Assembly: GCF_039539485.1 (NCBI RefSeq)
Contig: NZ_BAABDF010000007.1
Coordinates: 1-64,000, forward strand
Source of the DNA: Celeribacter arenosi
Lineage (GTDB): Bacteria > Pseudomonadota > Alphaproteobacteria > Rhodobacterales > Rhodobacteraceae
Length of the DNA stretch: 64,000 nucleotides
Direction: 5' to 3'
The translations under genes and the position numbers were made by a program. How positions within the stretch are numbered: position 1 is the first letter of the stretch; each line of letters starts with the position of its first letter. This document shows positions 15,558 through 23,595 of the stretch, one piece after another. The notes beneath the pieces are model-generated. The model made no database searches and had not been told where the DNA came from. It saw nothing but the letters and a program-made list of their open reading frames with translations.

Positions 15558-16916
15558 ATGGCATCCGCAGCAGAACAGATGGCGGCGAACCTCAACTGGG
15601 GCACCTTCGGCAAGGCCAAGGAACTCCGCCAGCGCATCGTATTTACCCTCGGCCTTTTGATCGTTTACCGTCTTGGCACCTACATTCCGGTGCCGGGTAT
15701 CGATGCAATCGCCCTCAAGCAGTTCATGGAACAGGCCAGCGCCGGTATCGGCGGCATTCTGACCATGTTCACGGGCGGCGCCTTGGGGCGTATGGGCATT
15801 TTTGCACTCGGCATTATGCCGTACATCTCTGCCTCGATTATCGTTCAGCTGCTTACAGCGCTCGTGCCGTCGCTCGAACAACTCAAAAAAGAGGGCGATG
15901 CAGGTCGCAAAAAGATCAACCAGTACACGCGCTACGGCACCGTATTTCTGGCGCTGTTTCAGGCCTACGGCCTCGCCGCGTCGCTTGAGGCCGGTGATCT
16001 CGCCCATGATCCGGGTTGGTATTTCCGTGCAGGCGTGATCATCACACTGGTTGGCGGTACGATGTTCCTGATGTGGCTCGGTGAACAGATCACCCAGCGT
16101 GGCGTCGGCAACGGAATCTCGCTCATCATCTTTGTCGGTATCGTTGCGGAAATTCCCGGCGCTCTGGCTCAGTTCTTTGCTTCTGGCCGGTCCGGTGCGA
16201 TCTCTCCGCTGGTAATTATCGGCGTGATCGTGATGGTCATTGCGGTCATTGCTTTCGTCGTATTCATGGAACGTGCCCTGCGTAAGGTTCACATCCAGTA
16301 TCCGCGCCGTCAGCAAGGCATGAAAGTATACGACGCCCAGTCCTCGCACCTTCCGATCAAGGTTAACCCGGCTGGCGTTATTCCTGCGATCTTCGCATCT
16401 TCTTTGCTGCTCCTTCCGACAACCATCGCGACCTTCTCCGGCCAGTCCGATCTGGGTCCGGTTATGTCGACGCTGCTCGCCTATTTCGGGCCGGGTCAGC
16501 CGCTCTATCTGCTGTTCTTCGCGGCGATGATTGTCTTCTTTGCCTACTTCTACACCGCGAATGTGGCGTTCAAGACCGAAGACGTTGCCCAGAACCTGAA
16601 GAACCAGAACGGCTTTATTCCCGGTATCCGTCCGGGCAAGAAAACCGAAGAGCATCTCGACTACATTGTGAGCCGCGTGCTGGTGCTTGGTTCGGGCTAC
16701 CTTGCGGCAGTTTGTCTCCTTCCGGAGATTCTTCGTAGCCAGTTGGCCATTCCATTCTATTTTGGCGGCACTTCCGTGTTGATTGTGGTCTCCGTCACGA
16801 TGGACACGATCCAGCAAATCCAGTCTCACCTGCTGGCACATCAGTATGAGGGGCTGATCGAAAAATCTCAGCTGCGCGGGAGGAAGCGCAGTAAAAGAGG
16901 GACATCAAAACGATGA
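15558..16916 (+). CDS. secY: Protein translocase subunit SecY
   Basis: This 452-residue, ten-helix channel of the Sec translocon has FTGGALGRMGIFALGIMPYI (signature 1) and GEQITQRGVGNGISLIIFVG in the middle. With SecE and SecG it moves unfolded proteins across the inner membrane and accepts SRP-delivered membrane proteins. The C-terminal cytosolic region GKKTEEHLDYIVSRVLVLG is present. ATG 15558 follows AGAGAGA. It overlaps adk by 4 bases (ATGA), the usual alphaproteobacterial secY-adk pair. Confidence 0.97.
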   Translation: MASAAEQMAANLNWGTFGKAKELRQRIVFTLGLLIVYRLGTYIPVPGIDAIALKQFMEQASAGIGGILTMFTGGALGRMGIFALGIMPYISASIIVQLLTALVPSLEQLKKEGDAGRKKINQYTRYGTVFLALFQAYGLAASLEAGDLAHDPGWYFRAGVIITLVGGTMFLMWLGEQITQRGVGNGISLIIFVGIVAEIPGALAQFFASGRSGAISPLVIIGVIVMVIAVIAFVVFMERALRKVHIQYPRRQQGMKVYDAQSSHLPIKVNPAGVIPAIFASSLLLLPTTIATFSGQSDLGPVMSTLLAYFGPGQPLYLLFFAAMIVFFAYFYTANVAFKTEDVAQNLKNQNGFIPGIRPGKKTEEHLDYIVSRVLVLGSGYLAAVCLLPEILRSQLAIPFYFGGTSVLIVVSVTMDTIQQIQSHLLAHQYEGLIEKSQLRGRKRSKRGTSKR

Positions 16917-17554
16917 ACATCATTCTCCTTGGCCCGCCCGGCGCGGGCAAAGGCACACAAGCACGACGTCTCGTTGAGGAGCGGGGCATGGTGCAACTTT
17001 CAACCGGTGACATGCTACGCGAGGCTCGCACATCGGGCACCGAAATGGGCAAACGCGTTGCTGCTGTTATGGACGCGGGCGAATTGGTCACCGACGAGAT
17101 CGTGATCGGTCTCATCGACGAAAAGATCCACGCAGGCTCCGAGGGTGGTTTCATCTTTGATGGCTTCCCGCGCACCTTGGCCCAGGCTGACGCGCTCGCA
17201 GAGCTGTTGACGAAGAACTACACCACCCTTGATGCGGTTGTTGAGATGCGTGTCGACGATCAGGCTCTCGTGAAGCGTATCACCGGCCGCTACACCTGTG
17301 GCGATTGTGGTGAAGTTTACCACGATGACACCAAGCCGACGAAGGTAGAGGGCACCTGCGACACCTGCGGGTCCACCAATCTCAAACGCCGTGCAGACGA
17401 CAATGAGGAGAGCCTCAAAACGCGTCTGATGGAATACTATAAAAAGACGTCGCCGCTGATTGGTTACTACTACGCCAAGGGTGATTTGAAGCCGGTAAAC
17501 GGCCTTCAGGAAGTCGATGCCGTGGCGCGCGAAATCGCGCAGGCACTGGGCTAA
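16913..17554 (+). CDS. adk: Adenylate kinase with zinc-finger LID
   Basis: This 213-residue enzyme interconverts ATP + AMP and 2 ADP. The P-loop is GPPGAGKGTQ (residues 7-16), the AMP-binding segment STGDMLREA, and FDGFPRT is intact. The LID carries four cysteines (Cys129, Cys132, Cys149, Cys152 in CGDC and CDTC), a metal-binding form known from Gram-positive bacteria and from Paracoccus denitrificans, and absent from E. coli. It overlaps secY by 4 bases. A hairpin follows, then rpsM. Confidence 0.97.
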   Translation: MNIILLGPPGAGKGTQARRLVEERGMVQLSTGDMLREARTSGTEMGKRVAAVMDAGELVTDEIVIGLIDEKIHAGSEGGFIFDGFPRTLAQADALAELLTKNYTTLDAVVEMRVDDQALVKRITGRYTCGDCGEVYHDDTKPTKVEGTCDTCGSTNLKRRADDNEESLKTRLMEYYKKTSPLIGYYYAKGDLKPVNGLQEVDAVAREIAQALG

Positions 17555-17564
17555 TGGCGGAACT

Positions 17565-17590
17565 CGCCGGAGTCTCTTGACCCTCCGGCG
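17565..17590 (+). promoter_or_regulatory. Hairpin after adk
   Basis: CGCCGGAG pairs with CTCCGGCG around a 10-base loop, 10 bases after the adk stop. There is no T-tract. Two more short hairpins lie between here and rpsM (AACCCGCGGGTT near 17690 and GGTTCCG/CGGAACC at 17718-17737), so this 200-base leader is structured. Confidence 0.5.
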
Positions 17591-17757
17591 ATTCCCCCGT
17601 ATGGCAACCCATCCCCATTGGGATCAGATTCGTTAACGGGTCGCTCCCGCAACGAAGATCATAGAATTCAGCTGACACCCGCAGGTCACAAACCCGCGGG
17701 TTTCCGTTGTGAAAAAAGGTTCCGGTCTTACGGAACCGCAACGAAAGGAAATGAAAC

Positions 17758-18126
17758 GTGGCACGTATCGCTGGCGTGAACATCCCGACTGCAAAGCGGG
17801 TTCCCATCGCCCTCACCTACATCACCGGCATTGGCACAGCCTCTGCAAAAGATATCTGCGCCGCCGTTGGCATCGACGAAACCCGTCGCGTCAATGAGCT
17901 CTCGGACGCTGAAGTGCTCTCCATCCGTGAGCACATCGACGCGAACTACACCGTCGAAGGCGACCTGCGTCGTGATACCCAGATGAACATCAAGCGTCTT
18001 ATGGACCTTGGCTGCTACCGCGGTCTGCGTCATCGCCGCAATCTTCCCGTACGCGGTCAGCGTACCCACACCAACGCTCGCACCCGCAAAGGCCCCGCAA
18101 AGGCCATCGCAGGCAAGAAGAAGTAA
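17758..18126 (+). CDS. rpsM: 30S ribosomal protein S13
   Basis: This 122-residue S13 is ARIAGVNIPTAKRVPIALTY onward, ending GPAKAIAGKKK, with the RGLRHRRNLPVRGQRTHTNA signature. It lies at the head and contacts the P-site tRNA and L5. It starts with GTG; a nearby ATG at 17751 is out of frame, and AAAGGAA lies at the right distance. It begins the alpha segment; rpmJ and infA are absent from this junction, as is usual in alphaproteobacteria. Confidence 0.96.
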   Translation: MARIAGVNIPTAKRVPIALTYITGIGTASAKDICAAVGIDETRRVNELSDAEVLSIREHIDANYTVEGDLRRDTQMNIKRLMDLGCYRGLRHRRNLPVRGQRTHTNARTRKGPAKAIAGKKK

Positions 18127-18141
18127 GGGGAGATCTGAAAC

Positions 18142-18531
18142 ATGGCACGTGATACTCGTCGCACGAAGAAAAAGGTTTCCAAGAACATCGCCGCTGGCGT
18201 TGCTCACGTAAACTCGACCTTCAACAACACCAAGATCCTCATCTCCGACGTTCAGGGCAATGCGATTGCGTGGTCCTCCGCTGGTACGATGGGTTTCAAA
18301 GGTTCCCGTAAATCCACACCCTATGCTGCCCAGATGGCTGCAGAGGATGCGGGCCGCAAGGCACAGGAACATGGTCTTAAAACCCTTGAAGTCGAAGTGC
18401 AGGGTCCCGGTTCCGGTCGTGAATCCGCGCTGCGCGCTCTGGCTGCAATCGGCCTCAACATCACGTCGATCCGCGACGTGAGCCCGATCGCACACAACGG
18501 CTGCCGCCCACCAAAGCGCCGCCGCGTCTGA
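18142..18531 (+). CDS. rpsK: 30S ribosomal protein S11
   Basis: This 129-residue S11 has GVAHVNSTFNNTKILISDVQ and the C-terminal VSPIAHNGCRPPKRRRV signature. It forms the platform where the mRNA 5' end and Shine-Dalgarno helix sit. It follows rpsM by 15 bases behind AAGGGGAG. No rpsD lies between it and rpoA, unlike E. coli. Confidence 0.97.
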   Translation: MARDTRRTKKKVSKNIAAGVAHVNSTFNNTKILISDVQGNAIAWSSAGTMGFKGSRKSTPYAAQMAAEDAGRKAQEHGLKTLEVEVQGPGSGRESALRALAAIGLNITSIRDVSPIAHNGCRPPKRRRV

Positions 18532-18547
18532 TCGCACTATAAATTTT

Positions 18548-18582
18548 CGGATCGCGAGCGTTATCGCCCGCGGTCCGCTTTT
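18548..18582 (+). promoter_or_regulatory. Attenuator-like hairpin between rpsK and rpoA
   Basis: CGGATCGCGAGCG pairs imperfectly with CGCCCGCGGTCCG around TTAT and is followed by CTTTTGCGTTTT. It looks like a weak terminator that could lower rpoA expression relative to the ribosomal proteins. Confidence 0.5.
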
Positions 18583-18655
18583 GCGTTTTCGAGACCCCTC
18601 GGGCGTCCCCCGCTTTACGGAACATGGGCGTAGGGACAAGAATGGAGGCACTAGC

Positions 18656-19672
18656 ATGATCCACAAGAATTGGGCCGAGCTCATTAAACCACAACAGCTT
18701 GAAGTGAAGCCGGGCAACGAGCCCGCGCGTCAGGCAACCGTTGTGGCGGAGCCGCTCGAGCGCGGCTTCGGTCTGACGCTGGGCAACGCGCTGCGTCGCG
18801 TATTGATGTCCTCGCTGCAAGGCGCGGCTATCACGTCGGTGCAGATTGACAACGTCCTGCACGAGTTTTCCTCGGTTGCAGGCGTACGCGAAGATGTCAC
18901 CGACATCATCCTCAACCTCAAAGGCGTCGCTCTGCGCATGGAAGTGGAAGGACCCAAGCGTCTCTCCATCGCCACCAAAGGCCCGATGGTTGTCACCGCT
19001 GGTGACATCTCCGAGTCCGCTGGCATTGAGGTCCTGAACAAAGACCACGTGATCTGTCACCTTGATGACGGCGCCGATCTGTTCATGGAACTGACCGTCA
19101 ACACCGGTCAGGGTTACGTTTCTGCCGACAAGAACAAGCCGGAAGACGCACCCATCGGTCTCATCCCCGTCGATGCGATCTACTCGCCGGTCAAAAAAGT
19201 GTCCTATGACGTGCAGCCGACCCGTGAAGGTCAGGTTCTCGACTATGACAAACTGACGATGAAAATCGAAACAGACGGTTCGATCACACCAGAAGACGCC
19301 GTGGCCTATGCTGCGCGCATTCTGCAGGACCAGCTGGGCATTTTCGTCAACTTCGACGAACCCGAAGCGGCATCGCGTCAGGAAGAAGACGACGGTCTGG
19401 AATTCAACCCGCTTCTGCTCAAGAAAGTGGACGAGTTGGAACTGTCCGTGCGTTCGGCAAACTGTCTCAAGAACGACAACATCGTCTACATCGGGGATCT
19501 CATCCAGAAAACCGAAGCAGAGATGCTGCGCACGCCGAACTTCGGCCGCAAGTCGCTCAACGAGATCAAGGAAGTGCTTTCGGGCATGGGTCTGCACCTC
19601 GGCATGGATGTCGAAGAGTGGCCACCTGAAAACATCGAAGATCTGGCCAAGAAATTCGAAGACCAGTTCTAA
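18656..19672 (+). CDS. rpoA: RNA polymerase alpha subunit
   Basis: This 338-residue alpha has an N-terminal assembly domain (RGFGLTLGNALRRVLMSSLQ) and, after a linker, a C-terminal domain with ELSVRSANCLKNDNIVYIGD and GRKSLNEIKEVL, which contacts UP-elements and activators. The frame is open back to 18581, but ATG 18656 (MIHKNWAELIKP) is the family start and has GGAGGC upstream. It is placed in the alpha operon between rpsK and rplQ. Confidence 0.97.
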   Translation: MIHKNWAELIKPQQLEVKPGNEPARQATVVAEPLERGFGLTLGNALRRVLMSSLQGAAITSVQIDNVLHEFSSVAGVREDVTDIILNLKGVALRMEVEGPKRLSIATKGPMVVTAGDISESAGIEVLNKDHVICHLDDGADLFMELTVNTGQGYVSADKNKPEDAPIGLIPVDAIYSPVKKVSYDVQPTREGQVLDYDKLTMKIETDGSITPEDAVAYAARILQDQLGIFVNFDEPEAASRQEEDDGLEFNPLLLKKVDELELSVRSANCLKNDNIVYIGDLIQKTEAEMLRTPNFGRKSLNEIKEVLSGMGLHLGMDVEEWPPENIEDLAKKFEDQF

Positions 19673-19679
19673 GCTTTTT

Positions 19680-19701
19680 GCGGGGCCTTACGGGGCCCCG
19701 C
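19680..19701 (+). promoter_or_regulatory. Hairpin between rpoA and rplQ
   Basis: GCGGGGCC pairs with GGCCCCGC around a 6-base loop just after the rpoA stop. There is no T-tract after it, so read-through into rplQ is likely. It may stabilise the rpoA end. Confidence 0.5.
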
Positions 19702-19805
19702 GCAATGCCTGCTTTGTGCAGGGAACAATCGGGCACATGCCCCAAGGAGAGTCGGTGACACGCATCGCCGGCCAGACAAAGCAAAACACGCTAAGGAGAT
19801 AGACA

Positions 19806-20231
19806 ATGCGTCACGCTAAAGGCTACCGCCGCCTGAACCGCACACATGAGCACCGCAAGGCGCTCTTTTCGAACATGTCCGGTTCGCTCATTGAGCACGA
19901 ACAAATCAAAACCACGTTGCCAAAAGCCAAAGAGCTTAAGCGGATCATGGACAAGCTGATCACGCTCGGCAAACGCGGCGATCTGCACGCACGTCGTCAG
20001 GCCGCTGCACAATTGAAGCAGGACAAAGATGTTGCGAAACTCTTTGAAGTTCTGGGCCCACGTTATGCAGAGCGTCAGGGTGGTTACACACGCGTTCTGA
20101 AAGCTGGCTTCCGCTATGGCGACATGGCACCGATGGCAATCATCGAGCTCGTCGACCGCGATCCCGCAGCAAAAGGTGCAGCTGACAAAGCACGCCTTGC
20201 CGCTGAAGAGGCATTCGAAGCCGAAGAGTGA
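19806..20231 (+). CDS. rplQ: 50S ribosomal protein L17
   Basis: This 141-residue L17 starts MRHAKGYRRLNRTHEHRKAL and has the FEVLGPRYAERQGGYTRVLK block with a short acidic end. It lies near the tunnel exit. TAAGGAGA precedes ATG 19806. It is the last gene of the ribosomal superoperon; a terminator follows. Confidence 0.97.
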   Translation: MRHAKGYRRLNRTHEHRKALFSNMSGSLIEHEQIKTTLPKAKELKRIMDKLITLGKRGDLHARRQAAAQLKQDKDVAKLFEVLGPRYAERQGGYTRVLKAGFRYGDMAPMAIIELVDRDPAAKGAADKARLAAEEAFEAEE

Positions 20232-20258
20232 TTCCAGACCGAATCAAAGCGATTTGAG

Positions 20259-20282
20259 AGCCCCGCAGATGCGGGGCTTTTT
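20259..20282 (+). terminator. Intrinsic terminator after rplQ
   Basis: AGCCCCGC pairs with GCGGGGCT around an AGAT loop and is followed by TTTTTGCTTTTT. It ends the alpha operon. The 250 bases from here to the LuxR gene hold no gene; they contain an 11-base palindrome and a C8 run near 20500. Confidence 0.88.
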
Positions 20283-20311
20283 GCTTTTTCGGGTTAGGGT
20301 CGACGTGAGCG

Positions 20312-20322
20312 ACCTGCCAGGT
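20312..20322. promoter_or_regulatory. Short palindrome ACCTGCCAGGT upstream of the luxR-type gene
   Basis: ACCTG-C-CAGGT lies about 210 bases before the LuxR start. Its ends match the ACCTG...CAGGT ends of the canonical 20-bp lux box, but the interval is too short for a full box. It is reported as a candidate only. Confidence 0.2.
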
Positions 20323-20531
20323 TTGTGCAAGTTGCAATGAAAGGTTAACAGAACTGACCCGATCGTTCATACATTTGCATGTTTGCGCGCCGATTCCGCA
20401 ACGGTCATGCCAAAATGACCTATTCACTCCCAAACTGACTTCCCATTACGGTCCCAAGGGTTTAGTCAGGTATTGAGTGGTCGCCTTTAGGTTGTTGCCG
20501 CCCCCCCCATTCGGAGTCGATTTGTATCAGT

Positions 20532-21143
20532 ATGACTAGCACAACGGAATTACTTCGCCTCTTTGCACAACTTCGTGCCGCGTCTCCAGCGGGTTACTAT
20601 GCGGGTCTCCATATTCGTTTTGCATCACCTCTGGTGAGTGACACGACCTATGACCCAAAGTGGCTCTCTCACTACGCGGCAGAAGCATATGCATTGCGCG
20701 ATCCGTTGATTGCATGGGGGTTGAGCTGCGAAGGGCAAACAAGGTGGAGCGAAATAGAACTCCCCGATCCATTCAATATTTGGAGGCAGGCCGCCGAATT
20801 CGGTCTGAATTTTGGCATGGCGGTCGCGTGCGGTCCCGTCCAATCGCGGTCAATCGTGGGATGCGCGCGCGCAGACCGCGAGTTTACGGATCAGGAGATG
20901 TCGAGCATCGCCAAAGTCGTGCGCACGTTGCATGAAGTGGCTGAGCCGCAACTCGAACTGACTCCCGCCCAAATTCAGGCCCTCCGGTGCATCGCGGGCG
21001 GTGATCGTCACGCAGCAGCCGCGGCCAAGCTCGGGATTTCGGAGAGCGCGTTGAAAGCGCGACTTGTCTCCGCGCGCGAGCGATTAATGGCGCGGACGAC
21101 CTCAGAGGCCATCCAAAAAGCCAAGGAGATCAAGCTGTTGTGA
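20532..21143 (+). CDS. LuxR-family quorum-sensing transcriptional regulator
   Basis: This 203-residue protein has an N-terminal autoinducer-binding domain. Pocket residues align with TraR-type receptors: Trp44 and Tyr48 (PKWLSHYA), Asp57-Pro58 (LRDPLIAWG), Trp72 and a Gly near residue 95. A C-terminal GerE-like helix-turn-helix spans about 140-203 (LTPAQIQALRCIAGG, then AAAKLGISESALKARLV). The domain is short, and the usual Glu of TPRE is Gln. It is predicted to bind an acyl-homoserine lactone and regulate the adjacent synthase gene, which starts 53 bases downstream. Confidence 0.88.
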   Translation: MTSTTELLRLFAQLRAASPAGYYAGLHIRFASPLVSDTTYDPKWLSHYAAEAYALRDPLIAWGLSCEGQTRWSEIELPDPFNIWRQAAEFGLNFGMAVACGPVQSRSIVGCARADREFTDQEMSSIAKVVRTLHEVAEPQLELTPAQIQALRCIAGGDRHAAAAAKLGISESALKARLVSARERLMARTTSEAIQKAKEIKLL

Positions 21144-21196
21144 TGGTATTCCGCCGGCGGTGCGTTGAAAAACTCAACCACATCCGGAGAATACCG

Positions 21197-21784
21197 ATGC
21201 AAACCACCACGCTTTCTTTTGCCAACCTGCACAACCATGGCGATCTTTTTGCGAATATGCTTCGTGCTAGACACGAAACGTTCATCCAACATGCAAAATG
21301 GGATCTGCCACAGGCCGACGGCATGGAATACGATCAATACGATACACCCGCATCCCGTTGGATCGCGGTTCACGAGTTTGGCGAAGTCCTGGCCGGTATC
21401 CGTTTGACCCCTACAAACACGAAATGCGGCATTTACTCCTACATGATCCGCGACGCCCAACGTGGCCTTCTCGAATCTATCCCGGACACTCTTCTTTATG
21501 AAGAAGCGCCCGTGGCCGAGCACGTTTGGGAATCCAGCCGGATTTTTGTATCCCCACGTGTCCCCGCAAAGGACCGTTTCCGTGTTCAGTTGAACCTGAT
21601 CGACCAGATGACCACATCCGCGCGTGAATTCGGCGCGACATCCGTGATCTGTCTCATTCCGGAAAACGGCAACCGGTGGGGTCGTCGCGTCGGTCTCGAC
21701 ATTGATGTCGTCGGTCCGGTGATGGACATCGCTGGTGCGCGCAATGCTTGCATGCGCATCAATCTGAGCAACAAGCTCCACTAA
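21197..21784 (+). CDS. LuxI-family acyl-homoserine-lactone synthase
   Basis: This 195-residue enzyme joins S-adenosylmethionine and an acyl carrier to make the signal read by the LuxR protein upstream. Almost every invariant LuxI residue is in place: Arg25, Phe29, Trp35, Asp46, Asp49, Arg69, Glu112 and Arg115 (from RHETF, KWD, DQYD, GIRL, ESSR). ATG 21197 has GGAGA 6 bases upstream, better than the in-frame start at 21140. Acyl chain length cannot be read reliably. luxR-luxI in tandem between rplQ and rarA is presumably one unit. Confidence 0.9.
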   Translation: MQTTTLSFANLHNHGDLFANMLRARHETFIQHAKWDLPQADGMEYDQYDTPASRWIAVHEFGEVLAGIRLTPTNTKCGIYSYMIRDAQRGLLESIPDTLLYEEAPVAEHVWESSRIFVSPRVPAKDRFRVQLNLIDQMTTSAREFGATSVICLIPENGNRWGRRVGLDIDVVGPVMDIAGARNACMRINLSNKLH

Positions 21785-21801
21785 GGACTGTGCGCATCTA
21801 A

Positions 21802-21830
21802 CGGGGCCGAGAAGCGCCATTTCGGCCCCG
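21802..21830 (+). terminator. Hairpin after the luxI-type gene
   Basis: CGGGGCCGA pairs perfectly with TCGGCCCCG around an 11-base loop. The following bases (ACATCTTCGCTT) are only moderately T-rich, so termination may be partial before rarA. Confidence 0.5.
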
Positions 21831-21875
21831 ACATCTTCGCTTCACGTCTGCGCGGGCACGCCGTATCATGCCCAA

Positions 21876-23189
21876 ATGACGGACCTCTTCTCCTCAAATG
21901 AAATCGTGAACCTGCCGGACGCCAAAACGCGCCCGCTCGCGGATCGTCTGAGGCCACAATCGCTGGGCGAGGTTATCGGGCAGGAACAGGTTTTGGGACC
22001 GGAGTCGCCGCTCGGGGTCATGTTGGCCTCCGGTGGTCTGTCCTCTCTGGTTTTCTGGGGTCCGCCGGGTGTCGGGAAAACGACCATTGCGCGTCTCCTC
22101 GCGCACGAAACCGATCTCGCCTTCGTCCAACTCTCTGCGATTTTCTCTGGCGTTCCGGAGCTTAGAAAAGTCTTTGAGGCGGCAAAACTGCGCGCGGCAA
22201 ACGGGCAGGGGACCCTTCTATTCGTTGACGAAATCCACCGATTTAACAAAGCGCAGCAGGATGCCTTTCTCCCCCATATGGAGGATGGCACCATTCTCCT
22301 TGTCGGGGCCACGACGGAAAATCCGTCTTTTGAACTCAACGCCGCGCTTTTGTCGCGCGCGCAGGTCATGGTGCTCACACGCCTGTCGGTCGAAGACCTC
22401 GCGCGGCTTGGTGCGCGCGCTGAACGTGAAATGGGGCGTGAATTGCCCCTCAATGATGCGGCCAAAACATCGTTGTGGGAAATGGCGGACGGTGATGGGC
22501 GCATGCTGCTTAATCTGATCGAGCAGATTATGGCGTGGAAACTCTCCGCACCTCTCGACCCGGACCAACTCGCCAAGCGTCTTATGCGCCGTGCCGCCAA
22601 GTACGACAAATCGGGGGACGAGCATTACAATCTCATATCTGCGCTGCATAAATCCGTGCGCGGCTCTGATCCGGATGCGGCGCTCTACTGGTTCGCGCGG
22701 ATGCTTGAGGGGGGCGAAGATCCCCGTTATCTCGCGCGACGCCTCCTGCGTATGTCGGTTGAAGACATCGCGCTGGCCGATCCGCAGGCGCAGACTGTGT
22801 GCCAACACGCGTGGGAAACCTACGAACGTCTCGGATCGCCCGAAGGTGAACTCGCGCTCGCACAGGCGGTGATCTACCTCGCGCTGGCGCCAAAATCGAA
22901 CGCCGGCTACGTCGCCTATAAAGCGGCGCGCGAGGCCGCTCGCAAAACCGGCTCCGAGCCGCCCCCCAAACACATCCTGAACGCACCGACCAAGTTGATG
23001 GCCGAACAGGGATATGGCGAAGGGTACGCCTACGACCATGAGGCAGAGGACGCATTTTCGGGGCAGGATTACTTCCCCGAAACTCTCCAACGCACCCAGT
23101 TCTACAAGCCCGTAGAGCGCGGCTTTGAGCGAGACCTCGCCAAACGGGTCGCCTATTTCGAGAAACTGCGTGAAAAGCGGGGCGGTTGA
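21876..23189 (+). CDS. rarA: Replication-associated recombination protein A (AAA ATPase)
   Basis: This 437-residue MgsA/RarA family ATPase acts at stalled replication forks. Walker A is GPPGVGKTT (residues 62-70), Walker B is LLFVDEIHRF (113-123), sensor 1 is GATTENPSFELN, and the C-terminal tetramerisation region has HKSVRGSDPDAALYWFARML. It starts 91 bases after luxI and leads the tightly spaced run rarA-crcB-rluC-HAD-atp12. Confidence 0.96.
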   Translation: MTDLFSSNEIVNLPDAKTRPLADRLRPQSLGEVIGQEQVLGPESPLGVMLASGGLSSLVFWGPPGVGKTTIARLLAHETDLAFVQLSAIFSGVPELRKVFEAAKLRAANGQGTLLFVDEIHRFNKAQQDAFLPHMEDGTILLVGATTENPSFELNAALLSRAQVMVLTRLSVEDLARLGARAEREMGRELPLNDAAKTSLWEMADGDGRMLLNLIEQIMAWKLSAPLDPDQLAKRLMRRAAKYDKSGDEHYNLISALHKSVRGSDPDAALYWFARMLEGGEDPRYLARRLLRMSVEDIALADPQAQTVCQHAWETYERLGSPEGELALAQAVIYLALAPKSNAGYVAYKAAREAARKTGSEPPPKHILNAPTKLMAEQGYGEGYAYDHEAEDAFSGQDYFPETLQRTQFYKPVERGFERDLAKRVAYFEKLREKRGG

Positions 23190-23220
23190 CATCGCTCGCG
23201 GCGCACAGCAGAGACAGGTT

Positions 23221-23595
23221 ATGACACCCTTGATTCAGGTTGCACTCGGCGGCGCATTCGGCGCGACGGCGCGGTATCTTACCGGCCACTTCATGTCCCG
23301 TCTTATGGGCAAGGGGTTTCCTTGGGGCACGCTCACGGTGAACTTTGTCGGGTCGTTTCTGATGGGGGTGCTGGTCGTGCTGCTCGCCCACAAATTCGGC
23401 AACCGCTACGCACCTCTTTTGATGACCGGCGTCTTGGGTGGGTTCACGACCTATTCCGCCTTCTCACTCGACACGATTACCATTTTCGAACGTGGCCAAA
23501 CCGGCCTCGCCGCCATTTACGTCGTCGCAACGCTAGTCCTGGCGCTCGGCGGCATCGCAGCGGGCCTTTGGGTCGCGCGGGAGTTATTCACATGA
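23221..23595 (+). CDS. crcB: Fluoride channel FluC/CrcB
   Basis: This 124-residue, four-helix protein has GGAFGATARYL, NFVGSFLMG and GVLGGFTTYSAFS, the conserved pore motifs of Fluc channels, which work as antiparallel dimers to expel fluoride. ATG 23221 is 31 bases after rarA; a longer in-frame start overlaps rarA and lacks family similarity. The stop overlaps the rluC start by 4 bases. No fluoride riboswitch was recognised upstream. Confidence 0.94.
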   Translation: MTPLIQVALGGAFGATARYLTGHFMSRLMGKGFPWGTLTVNFVGSFLMGVLVVLLAHKFGNRYAPLLMTGVLGGFTTYSAFSLDTITIFERGQTGLAAIYVVATLVLALGGIAAGLWVARELFT

